A stretch of 64,000 nucleotides of DNA, taken from NCBI GenBank assembly GCA_947489195.1, contig CANLCT010000006.1, positions 1-64,000 of the forward strand, given 5' to 3'. The position numbers were made by a program, and so were the translations under genes. Numbering within the stretch: position 1 is the stretch's first letter; each line of letters opens with the position of its first letter. Origin of the DNA: an uncultured Aquimarina sp. GTDB taxonomy: Bacteria; Bacteroidota; Bacteroidia; Flavobacteriales; Flavobacteriaceae. Positions 56,977 through 64,000 of this stretch are shown one piece after another. Under the pieces are notes generated by a model, which saw only the letters and a program-made list of their open reading frames with translations, made no database searches and had not been told where the DNA came from.

Positions 56977-58473
56977 ATGCCAAAGTTAAATTACAAAATC
57001 ATAATATATATCATGGGACTGCTGTTGGTATGTAACGGGGGTTTTATGTTATTAGCTACTTTAGTTAGCTTTTTATATCACGATGGAGTAACCATAAAAA
57101 TGGCTTTGGCAGCGATGCTAACTATTTTTACAGGATTGAGTTTTATGTTTTTTACGCGTGAGCATCAAAAAGATTTAGGAAAGCGTGAAGGTTATATAGT
57201 AGTTACTTTTGGTTGGGTGTTTATGTCTTTTAGTGGTACACTACCTTATTTGTTTTCTGAATCTATACCTTATTTTACAAATGCATTTTTTGAAACCATG
57301 TCGGGCTATACTACCACAGGGGCCTCTATTTTAGATGATATTGAGATCATGCCTAAAGGGATTTTGTTTTGGCGAAGTCTTACTCATTGGATTGGAGGTA
57401 TGGGAATCATTGTATTGGCTATAGCTATTTTACCTTTGTTAGGTATAGGAGGGATGCAGTTGTTTTCTGCAGAAGCTCCAGGTCCTAGTGCAGATAAATT
57501 ACATCCAAGGATAACAGATACGGCAAAGCGTTTGTGGTTAATTTATGTAGGCTATACCATTGCCGAAACTATATTACTAAAGCTGGCAGGGATGAATTTT
57601 TTTGATGCGATTAACCATGCCATGAGTACCTTGTCTACAGGTGGTTTTTCAACAAAAAATGCTAGTGCAGCGCATTGGAATGATAATCCTGTAATACAAT
57701 GGATTATTATCTTATTTATGTTCTTGGCAGGAGCAAATTTTGTATTAAGTTATTTTGCCTTTAAAGGAAGGGTTCAAAAAGTGCTACACGATGAAGAGTT
57801 TAGGTATTACGCAAGTTATGTATTAGGTTTTTCGGTAATAGTAGCTTTGTTTATATATTTTCAAGCGGATCCAGCAAATTCAACTATAGATCATCCAATG
57901 GTTTGGGGTAAAGCTGAAAGTTCATTTAGACATGCTATTTTTCAAGTATTGGCAGTAGTAACTACAACAGGTTTTGTTAGTGCCGATTATACGATGTGGA
58001 CACCCTTTTTAACGGTATTGTTTTTTGGGTTAATGTTTTCTGGCGGTTCGGCAGGATCTACCTCCGGTGGTATAAAAGTAGTAAGGCATATTATAACTAT
58101 AAAAAACGGCTTTTTGGAGTTTAAAAGAACATTACATCCTAATGCAGTATTGCCTGTTAGGTATAATACAAGAGCTGTTACACGCGAAATTGTATTTACC
58201 ATACTTGGTTTCTTTATTTTGTATATGTTATCGTTTATAATAGGAGCGTTAGTTTTTGGATTAATGGGATTGGATTTTCAAACAGCTATCGGAGGTGCTG
58301 CTACTTCTTTAGGGAATGTAGGTCCGGGATTGGGGCAGTTAAGTCCAGTAAATAATTTTAATTCATTGCCCGACGTAGGTAAATGGTGGTGTTCTTTTTT
58401 AATGCTAATTGGTCGTTTGGAACTGTTTACTGTTTTAATTTTATTTACTCCATTCTTTTGGAGAAATAGATAA
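56977..58473 (+). CDS. trkH: Trk potassium uptake membrane subunit TrkH
   Basis: 498 aa, about ten membrane segments. Selectivity-filter-type loops include FETMSGYTTTGASIL, HAMSTLSTGGFST, VTTTGFVSADY and AATSLGNVGPGLG; FSGGSAGSTSGGIK is also typical. Inner-membrane K+ channel or transporter gated by TrkA, encoded immediately upstream. Confidence 0.97.
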   Translation: MPKLNYKIIIYIMGLLLVCNGGFMLLATLVSFLYHDGVTIKMALAAMLTIFTGLSFMFFTREHQKDLGKREGYIVVTFGWVFMSFSGTLPYLFSESIPYFTNAFFETMSGYTTTGASILDDIEIMPKGILFWRSLTHWIGGMGIIVLAIAILPLLGIGGMQLFSAEAPGPSADKLHPRITDTAKRLWLIYVGYTIAETILLKLAGMNFFDAINHAMSTLSTGGFSTKNASAAHWNDNPVIQWIIILFMFLAGANFVLSYFAFKGRVQKVLHDEEFRYYASYVLGFSVIVALFIYFQADPANSTIDHPMVWGKAESSFRHAIFQVLAVVTTTGFVSADYTMWTPFLTVLFFGLMFSGGSAGSTSGGIKVVRHIITIKNGFLEFKRTLHPNAVLPVRYNTRAVTREIVFTILGFFILYMLSFIIGALVFGLMGLDFQTAIGGAATSLGNVGPGLGQLSPVNNFNSLPDVGKWWCSFLMLIGRLELFTVLILFTPFFWRNR

Positions 58474-58483
58474 TTGAGATTAT

Positions 58484-59458
58484 ATGGAATCTTCAATATA
58501 TGATATAATTATAATAGGTGCAGGTCCTATCGGATTATGTTGCGCCATAGAAGCACAAAAAAAAGGTTTATCGGCATTAATACTAGAAAAGGGAGTGTTA
58601 GTTAATTCTATTTATAATTTTCCGACTAATATGACTTTTTTTTCAACTTCTAAGTTGTTAGAAATAGGAGGTGTTCCTTTTATTTCTCATAATGATAAGC
58701 CTACTCGAGCAGAAGCTTTAGAGTATTACAGAAGGGTAGCTGATACTTGGAGTTTAAATATAATTACTTTTTGCGAGGTTCAGTCGCTAAAGAGATATGC
58801 TGATACTAATTATAGTATTGAAACACCAAAAGGGAGTTTAAAAACTAAAAATATAGTAATTAGTACAGGTTTTTATGATACAGCCAAGCTGATGAATGTT
58901 CCGGGAGAATCTTTGTCTAAGGTGAAACATTTTTACGATGATGCACATCCTTATGTAGGTAAAAAAGTATTGGTTGTAGGCGCAGCCAATTCTGCCTGTG
59001 ATATAGCTTTAGAACTGTATCACAAAAATGCAGAAGTAACAATGGTAATTAGAGGAATTGAAATAAGCCCTAGAGTAAAATATTGGATTAAACCCAATAT
59101 TGAAAATAGAATTAAGGAAGGAAGTATTAAGGCTTATTTTGAAACCACTATTAAAGAAATAAAACTTAATTCCGTTTTATTACAAACTGCTGATGGCGAA
59201 GTTGAATTAAAAAATGATTTTGTACTGGCTATGACAGGTTATCAACCCGATTATTTATTATTCAGAAAATTAGGAGTGCCAATTTCATCAAACAGCGATA
59301 AAAAGCCTGTGCATAATTCAGAAACTTTAGAAACTGAATTGCCCAATGTTTATGTGGCAGGTGTTATTAAATCAGGGATGAAAACGAGTACTTATTTTAT
59401 AGAGAATTCTAGAGATGATGCATTTAAGATTGTGAATGCAATTTTAGCGAAAAATTAA
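58484..59458 (+). CDS. ypdA: YpdA-family FAD-dependent oxidoreductase (bacillithiol disulfide reductase type)
   Basis: 324 aa, thioredoxin-reductase-like. FAD site IIIIGAGPIGLCCAIEAQKK, NADPH site VLVVGAANSACDIALELYHK, plus VYVAGVIKSGMKTSTYFIEN near the end. No CxxC redox pair is present, as expected for YpdA, which keeps bacillithiol reduced in Firmicutes. No bsh genes are in the window. Ten bp after trkH, so probably in the same transcript. Confidence 0.9.
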   Translation: MESSIYDIIIIGAGPIGLCCAIEAQKKGLSALILEKGVLVNSIYNFPTNMTFFSTSKLLEIGGVPFISHNDKPTRAEALEYYRRVADTWSLNIITFCEVQSLKRYADTNYSIETPKGSLKTKNIVISTGFYDTAKLMNVPGESLSKVKHFYDDAHPYVGKKVLVVGAANSACDIALELYHKNAEVTMVIRGIEISPRVKYWIKPNIENRIKEGSIKAYFETTIKEIKLNSVLLQTADGEVELKNDFVLAMTGYQPDYLLFRKLGVPISSNSDKKPVHNSETLETELPNVYVAGVIKSGMKTSTYFIENSRDDAFKIVNAILAKN

Positions 59459-59475
59459 TATAGTGATACTATTTT

Positions 59476-59646
59476 TTAGGAAGCTATTTTTTCATCCATT
59501 GGTTCTTTGTTGCCTATGGCTTCCATATCAGTCACACTTAATATGTCTTCTAATTCTTTAATAAGTGTTCTGTTAACAACTTCTGAATCATTGCTTTCAC
59601 TTGAAAAACGATTTAAATAATAGAAATGTAGGTTTGAAAAATCCAT
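59476..59646 (-). CDS. Tiny protein of unknown function, paralogue 1
   Basis: 56 aa from the ATG at 59646; four codons could be added. It begins MDFSNLHFYYLNRFSSESND and ends EPMDEKIAS, and is acidic. It clearly resembles the 50-aa product of 60004-60156: both have the pattern M-x(3)-L-x-FYY-x-NRF-S near the start, an acidic middle and a final AS. No known family. The pairing and shared upstream sequence (tttacaaaaa..acacat) argue that both are real genes. Confidence 0.65.
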   Translation of the reverse strand: MDFSNLHFYYLNRFSSESNDSEVVNRTLIKELEDILSVTDMEAIGNKEPMDEKIAS

Positions 59647-60003
59647 AATTGTATTCATTTGAATGTTGTAGTATTAAATTTACAAAAAATACACATATAA
59701 ACTAATAAAAAAGCAAATAAAAGGGTGAAATACGTATTTGTATAAGTATTTTAGGTGTTTTAATGACTAAAACGTTTTTTTTGTAAGTATGTTATTACAT
59801 TGAAATTAGAGGTCTATAAATAGCATTGTATTTATTAAGTTGATTTAGGGGAGTAAAACATAATTTAAAAACCAGTTATATAATTGATTTTAAATCAGAT
59901 TAATGGAAATAAGTTGAAGAGAAGCTTGCAGAAATAAAGTTTTAAGGAAATACCACAGAGCATTAAAGAGATCAAGTATATAGTTTTTAATGTATGTGCT
60001 AAA
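59647..60003. other. Spacer between the two tiny paralogous genes
   Basis: About 357 bp, AT-rich, with no further open frame recognised. tttacaaaaaatacacat at about 59679-59696 matches the region before the second gene. aggtctataaat at 59810-59821 recurs at 60202-60213. Confidence 0.5.
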
Positions 60004-60156
60004 TTAAGAAGCCATTTTTTTATCTTCTTCAGCGTCTTCTATATCATCTAAATTGGCCTCTTGTCTAATTTGTTCAATTTCTTTTAAATACTCAGAGTTT
60101 TCTTTTTTAGAAAAAAAACGATTTTGATAATAAAAAATGAGATCTTTTAAATTCAT
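60004..60156 (-). CDS. Tiny protein of unknown function, paralogue 2
   Basis: 50 aa, starting MNLKDLIFYYQNRFFSKKEN and ending EDAEEDKKMAS. Predicted helical and acidic in its second half. Homologous to the product of 59476-59646 (FYYxNRF core, similar length, same MxxAS/EKIAS end). A TATTTTTG box (exact TAnnTTTG) lies upstream on the minus strand near 60184-60191. A regulatory or protein-binding role is possible but nothing in the sequence proves it. Confidence 0.6.
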   Translation of the reverse strand: MNLKDLIFYYQNRFFSKKENSEYLKEIEQIRQEANLDDIEDAEEDKKMAS

Positions 60157-60565
60157 AAGTAATCTTTTTAGTAAGAATCAGTTTACAAAAATAACACATT
60201 TAGGTCTATAAATGATTTTTTAATTCGTTTTTATGCAATAAAAATCGCTTAAGTGTATTTTTTGGAGCTTTTTTGATTAGTTAAATGAGGTAATGTAATG
60301 TGTTAAATTTTTTGTTAAAAAAACGATAAGTGCTTTGTTTTGTTTGTTTTATATTGGGTTTAATACGATTTACTGATAATAACTTCGTATTAATAGGTTG
60401 ATTTATTTTTCGTTAGTCTAAGGCAAAAAAATTAGCTACGGTTGTTTTTTTTTAACGCTAGAATCGTAAAAAAGAAACAGCATATATGCGAAATTTTTGT
60501 TAGTAAATCGTATAAGTTTGACCTTTTATTACTGTTGAATTTATGATTGTAATTTCTATCGCAAA
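60157..60565. other. Intergenic region upstream of the tiny gene, nothing else recognised
   Basis: About 410 bp, very AT-rich. It contains a small inverted repeat taatacga / tcgtatta (60361-60368 and 60385-60392) and no open frame I would support. Confidence 0.5.
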
Positions 60566-60568
60566 AAA

Positions 60569-60599
60569 AATCTCTAAAAGATGTTTTCTTTTAGAGATT
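60569..60599 (-). terminator. metK terminator
   Basis: Perfect stem aatctctaaaag / cttttagagatt with a 7-base loop, 44 bp past the metK stop. Confidence 0.85.
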
Positions 60600-60642
60600 A
60601 AGTAAATGAATATTTTTAGTTCTTTAATAAATAATTTTTACA

Positions 60643-61896
60643 TTAAAGATCAAAAGCTTTTTTTACTTTAGTTACGTAATCAAGTTTTTCCCAAGTAAAT
60701 AATTCAACTTCGGTGGTAACGGTATTTCCATCAGGTTGAGAAAAAGTTTTGGAAACAGTTTCATTTTTGCGTCCCATATGTCCATAGGCAGCTGTTTCGC
60801 TGTAAATAGGATTACGTAATTTAAGGCGATTTTCAATAGCGGCAGGTCGCATATCAAATAATTCAGAAACTATTTCTGCAATTTTTCCATCCGTTAAATT
60901 TACTTTAGCAGTGCCATAAGTATCTACAAATATACCCATTGGCTCTACAACTCCAATTGCGTATGAAACTTGCACTAAAACTTCGTCGGCAACACCAGCG
61001 GCAACTAAGTTTTTTGCAATATGGCGAGTAGCATAAGCGGCAGAACGGTCTACTTTACTAGGATCTTTACCAGAAAAAGCACCACCACCATGAGCTCCTT
61101 TTCCACCATAAGTGTCAACAATAATTTTACGACCGGTTAAACCAGCATCTCCATGTGGTCCACCAATAACAAATTTTCCTGTTGGGTTAATATGGTATTT
61201 AATATCATCATTAAATAAAGCGGCTAAATTAGCAGGAAGCGTAGCTTGTACTCTAGGAATAAGAATTTCTACAATATCTTTTCTAATTTTTGCTAGCATA
61301 GCATCATCTTCATCAAAGTCATCGTGTTGCGTAGAAACTACAATAGCATCAATGCGTTGTGGTACATTGTCGTCACTATACTCAATGGTAACTTGTGCTT
61401 TCGCATCGGGTCTTAAATATGGAATTGCATCTGCTTCTCTACGTAAATTACCTAATTCAATAAGTAGTTTATGTGAAAGATCAAGTGCTAAGGGCATAAA
61501 GTTTTCGGTTTCGCGTGTTGCATAACCAAACATCATACCTTGGTCACCAGCGCCTTGTTCTTCTTTGGTGGCTCTATCAACACCTCTATTAATGTCTTCA
61601 CTTTGTTCATGAATAGCAGAAAGTACACCACAAGAGTTTCCGTCAAACATATATTCACCTTTAGTATAACCAATCTTATTAATGGTTTCACGAGCAATTT
61701 TTTGTACGTCTAAATAGGTACTTGACTTAACTTCTCCTGCTAAAACTACTTGACCAGTGGTAACTAAAGTTTCACATGCTACTTTTGATTCTGGATCAAA
61801 AGCTAAAAAGTTATCAATTAAAGCATCGCTGATTTGATCGGCAATCTTATCTGGATGACCTTCTGATACGCTTTCCGAGGTAAATAAATATGACAT
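60643..61896 (-). CDS. metK: S-adenosylmethionine synthetase
   Basis: 417 aa. [20 protein letters not shown] at the N-terminus, [32 protein letters not shown] and [20 protein letters not shown] are the ATP-, methionine- and metal-binding signatures. A little longer than the E. coli enzyme. It makes SAM from methionine and ATP. No clear SAM riboswitch is seen upstream; there is only a small hairpin (tccac / gtgga) at 61911-61924. Confidence 0.98.
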   Translation of the reverse strand: MSYLFTSESVSEGHPDKIADQISDALIDNFLAFDPESKVACETLVTTGQVVLAGEVKSSTYLDVQKIARETINKIGYTKGEYMFDGNSCGVLSAIHEQSEDINRGVDRATKEEQGAGDQGMMFGYATRETENFMPLALDLSHKLLIELGNLRREADAIPYLRPDAKAQVTIEYSDDNVPQRIDAIVVSTQHDDFDEDDAMLAKIRKDIVEILIPRVQATLPANLAALFNDDIKYHINPTGKFVIGGPHGDAGLTGRKIIVDTYGGKGAHGGGAFSGKDPSKVDRSAAYATRHIAKNLVAAGVADEVLVQVSYAIGVVEPMGIFVDTYGTAKVNLTDGKIAEIVSELFDMRPAAIENRLKLRNPIYSETAAYGHMGRKNETVSKTFSQPDGNTVTTEVELFTWEKLDYVTKVKKAFDL

Positions 61897-62166
61897 TCTT
61901 TACTGTTTTTTTCCACAAAGTGGAGTTTAATTTTTAAGTTTTACTTAAAATCTATTACGTTGTTTTAATTTTCCTCTCTGTGTTTTAGAGGTAATTTTAA
62001 AGAGTTAGATAAGACGAAATATACGAAAGAAGTTTACACTGGCTTTAGCATATTTTTAGTGAGTATCACTAAGGGTTGCAATCAGTCAAATCTATCCCTT
62101 AAAATTGAAGTGCAAATTTAAAAGATAAACTTTAAACCTACACCTCTTTATGTCTTTTTTTTAATT

Positions 62167-63174
62167 TTATGCTTTTAATACAACACGGTATCTGGCATTT
62201 CCATCTCGTAAATGTTGAATGGCTTTATTTATTTCCTTCATGTCAAAGGCTTCTACCGTAGGATAAATATTATGACGGACACTAAAATCTAACATTGTTT
62301 TAATGGCAGAAGGACTTCCTGTTGGGCTTCCACCTAAGGTTTTTTCACCACCAATTAAAGTAAAAGCAGGTATTTGCATAGGCTCTAGTGATGCGCCTAC
62401 AACATGTAATTTGCCCTTTGGTGCAAGTGTTTGTAAATAGGCATTCCAGTCTAAGCTTACATTTACAGTACTAATTATAAAATCTAAACTTCCAGCTATA
62501 GTTTCAAGTTCTTCAGGTTTTCTTGAATTTATTACCTTGGTAGCTCCCATAGCTAATATGTCATCCTTTTTGTTTTCTGAAGATGAAAAAGCAATTACTT
62601 CGCACCCCCATTTATTTAAAAATTTTAAAGCTAAATGCCCTAAACCGCCAATACCTATAACACCTACTTTGTCAGTTGGTTTTACTTCTGAAATTAAAAT
62701 CGGATTAAAAACGGTAATTCCACCACAGAGTAAAGGACCCGCTTTTTCTAAGTTTATACCTTTTGGTAAAACGATGGTCCAAGACCAATGGGCACGTACC
62801 TGATCGGAAAAGCCACCATGTCTTCCTACAATAGTTGCTTGAACATTGCTGCAAAGATGTTGAGAACCTTGCATACAAGAACTGCAATGCATGCACGAAG
62901 AAGCGCTCCAGCCTACACCTACATAATCTCCTACCTTTATACCTTTAGCATGACTACCCACGGCGGTGACTTGGCCTATAATTTCATGCCCTCCAACTAG
63001 CGGATATTGAGACATTCCCCAGGAATTATCAATCATACTTATATCAGAGTGGCAAACACCACAATACAATACTTTAACATCCACCTCTTCATTTCCAATT
63101 TCTGGTAGTTCATAAGTATAAGGAACTAATTTTTCACCACTATTTATAGTAGCGTATGCATTTACTGTTGACAT
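62167..63174 (-). CDS. Zinc-dependent alcohol dehydrogenase (YahK/cinnamyl-type)
   Basis: 335 aa from the ATG at 63174 (MSTVNAYATI). Catalytic zinc: C41 in GVCHSD and H63-E64 in GGHEIIG. Structural zinc: C94, C97, C100 and C108 in SCMHCSSCMQGSQHLC. Cofactor loop GVIGIGGLGHLALKF. The family reduces aldehydes with NAD(P)H; the natural substrate is unknown. Stands alone between metK and the divergent ndh-like gene. Confidence 0.93.
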   Translation of the reverse strand: MSTVNAYATINSGEKLVPYTYELPEIGNEEVDVKVLYCGVCHSDISMIDNSWGMSQYPLVGGHEIIGQVTAVGSHAKGIKVGDYVGVGWSASSCMHCSSCMQGSQHLCSNVQATIVGRHGGFSDQVRAHWSWTIVLPKGINLEKAGPLLCGGITVFNPILISEVKPTDKVGVIGIGGLGHLALKFLNKWGCEVIAFSSSENKKDDILAMGATKVINSRKPEELETIAGSLDFIISTVNVSLDWNAYLQTLAPKGKLHVVGASLEPMQIPAFTLIGGEKTLGGSPTGSPSAIKTMLDFSVRHNIYPTVEAFDMKEINKAIQHLRDGNARYRVVLKA

Positions 63175-63426
63175 GTGCTTAATTTTAATTAACATCTAAG
63201 TTAAAAGTGTAGTTAGCATACATGTGTTAATGGAATGATAAACTTTGATTAAAAATGTTAGAAAGTAAGTGCTTATACTTTGTGTAGCTTTAGTAAGAGC
63301 TATATTGTTATCGTAAAAAAATGTCAGGATTTTATTGTTTTAAAGCGCATAAATTAGCTTCTTGCACTAGCAAAATATTTGGTAATTAAACCAGATTAAT
63401 GTGTGGATAATTTTGTAAATTATAAT

Positions 63427-64000
63427 ATGGATTTAACATTAAATATTCCGGATTCTGATAAACCACGAGTGGTTATTATTGGAGGAGGTTTTGGAGGAGT
63501 TTCAATAGCAAAAGAGTTGGTAACTCGTAATGATTTTCAAATTGTTTTACTGGATAGGCAAAATTATCACACATTTCAACCTTTACTTTACCAGGTATCT
63601 ACCTCTTCGTTAGAGCCCGAATCTATAGCTTATCCATTGCGTAAAATTGTAAAAAAAGGGAAGAATACTTTTTTTCGTATGGCCGAAGTTTCTAATGTTG
63701 ATACTTCAAAAAAAGAAATTATTACTAATATAGGATCTATTAATTATGATTATTTAGTAATTGCTACAGGAGCTAGAACTAATTTTTTCGGAAACAAAAC
63801 CATTGAACGTAATGCAATGCGAATGAAAAGTGTGCCTCAAGCACTTAAATTACGTAGTTTAATGCTCGAAAATTTGGAGCAAGCAGTAATTACACCCGAT
63901 CCTGAATTACGAAAAGAATTATTAAATTTTGTTATTGTAGGTGCAGGACCTACTGGAGTTGAGCTTGCAGGAGGACTGGCAGAACTCAAAGCAAATGTGT
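63427..64000 (+). CDS. ndh: Type II NADH dehydrogenase, N-terminal part (runs off the window)
   Basis: 191 codons visible from the ATG at 63427, no stop before the edge. FAD site RVVIIGGGFGGVSIAKEL, then YHTFQPLLYQVSTSSLEPES, the ATGA segment YDYLVIATGARTNFFG, and the NADH site FVIVGAGPTGVELAGGLAEL. These match the Ndh-2 family, single-subunit membrane-associated NADH:quinone oxidoreductases. A related FAD oxidoreductase cannot be excluded without the C-terminus. Confidence 0.88.
   Translation, partial: MDLTLNIPDSDKPRVVIIGGGFGGVSIAKELVTRNDFQIVLLDRQNYHTFQPLLYQVSTSSLEPESIAYPLRKIVKKGKNTFFRMAEVSNVDTSKKEIITNIGSINYDYLVIATGARTNFFGNKTIERNAMRMKSVPQALKLRSLMLENLEQAVITPDPELRKELLNFVIVGAGPTGVELAGGLAELKANV

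Noticed and set aside
60361-60392. Inverted repeat taatacga/tcgtatta as an attachment site or operator
   Set aside because: Only 8-bp arms in very AT-rich DNA; no second copy or neighbouring integrase supports it.
61897-62060. Possible SAM riboswitch before metK
   Set aside because: Only small hairpins (tccac/gtgga; cctct/agagg) are visible and no SAM-I or SAM-II consensus core could be matched by eye.

Overview
The window is a low-GC chromosomal segment of a marine-type member of the Flavobacteriaceae (Bacteroidota). Several features point there. Four secreted proteins or protein pairs relate to type IX secretion (T9SS): three carry clear C-terminal sorting domains, and a porT homologue is present. 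The rpmB-rpmG-DUF4295-ftsY cluster, the short primary sigma factor without region 1.1, the TamL lipoprotein and TAnnTTTG-type -7 boxes upstream of several genes fit the same group. A GH2 plus GH117 pair suggests use of red-algal galactans (agar/porphyran type). No rRNA, tRNA, CRISPR array or prophage was seen. The only mobile-element trace is the last codons of an IS1182-like transposase at the left edge.

Layout. 1-1.4 kb: transposase tail, an AhpD-like protein and a TetR regulator that share a 16-bp palindromic operator. 1.5-8.2 kb: a giant (2213 aa) multidomain T9SS cargo protein. 8.6-11.4 kb: a tandem duplication of a lipoprotein metalloprotease with its flanks, then a secreted glutaredoxin-like protein. 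12.1-16.9 kb (+): exonuclease, FAH-family hydrolase, Hpt protein, cinA, rpmB, rpmG, DUF4295 and ftsY. 17-25.8 kb (-): secreted subtilase, GH117, GH2, rpe and rpoD, with a perfect 28-bp-arm hairpin at 19.8 kb. 25.8-28.5 kb: an HTH regulator divergent from two unknown secreted proteins, with a repeated operator-like element between them.

28.5-37 kb: an Lrp/AsnC regulator divergent from a TonB-dependent receptor, rocD, ctlX, an arginine-deiminase-like gene and pruA. Read together these give arginine -> citrulline -> ornithine -> glutamate semialdehyde -> glutamate, with no carbamate kinase or ornithine carbamoyltransferase. 37-43 kb: MarC, a small T9SS protein, a Big_2-repeat protein and an M28 peptidase with an altered metal-ligand position. 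43.2-52.9 kb (-): pnp, rpsO, a TlpA-like lipoprotein, a small lipoprotein, accD (zinc-ribbon cysteines absent), fbaA and tamL. 52.9-64 kb: RNA methyltransferase, porT-ubiE, trkA-trkH-ypdA, two tiny paralogous genes of unknown function, metK, a zinc alcohol dehydrogenase and the 5' part of a type II NADH dehydrogenase.

The most promising items for novelty are the arginine-catabolic cluster headed by a TonB receptor, the HTH regulator with its paired operator and two unknown secreted proteins, the paired tiny genes at 59.5-60.2 kb, the TetR/AhpD-like operator pair, and the tandem metalloprotease duplication. All functional statements come from reading motifs by eye; no database search was run.
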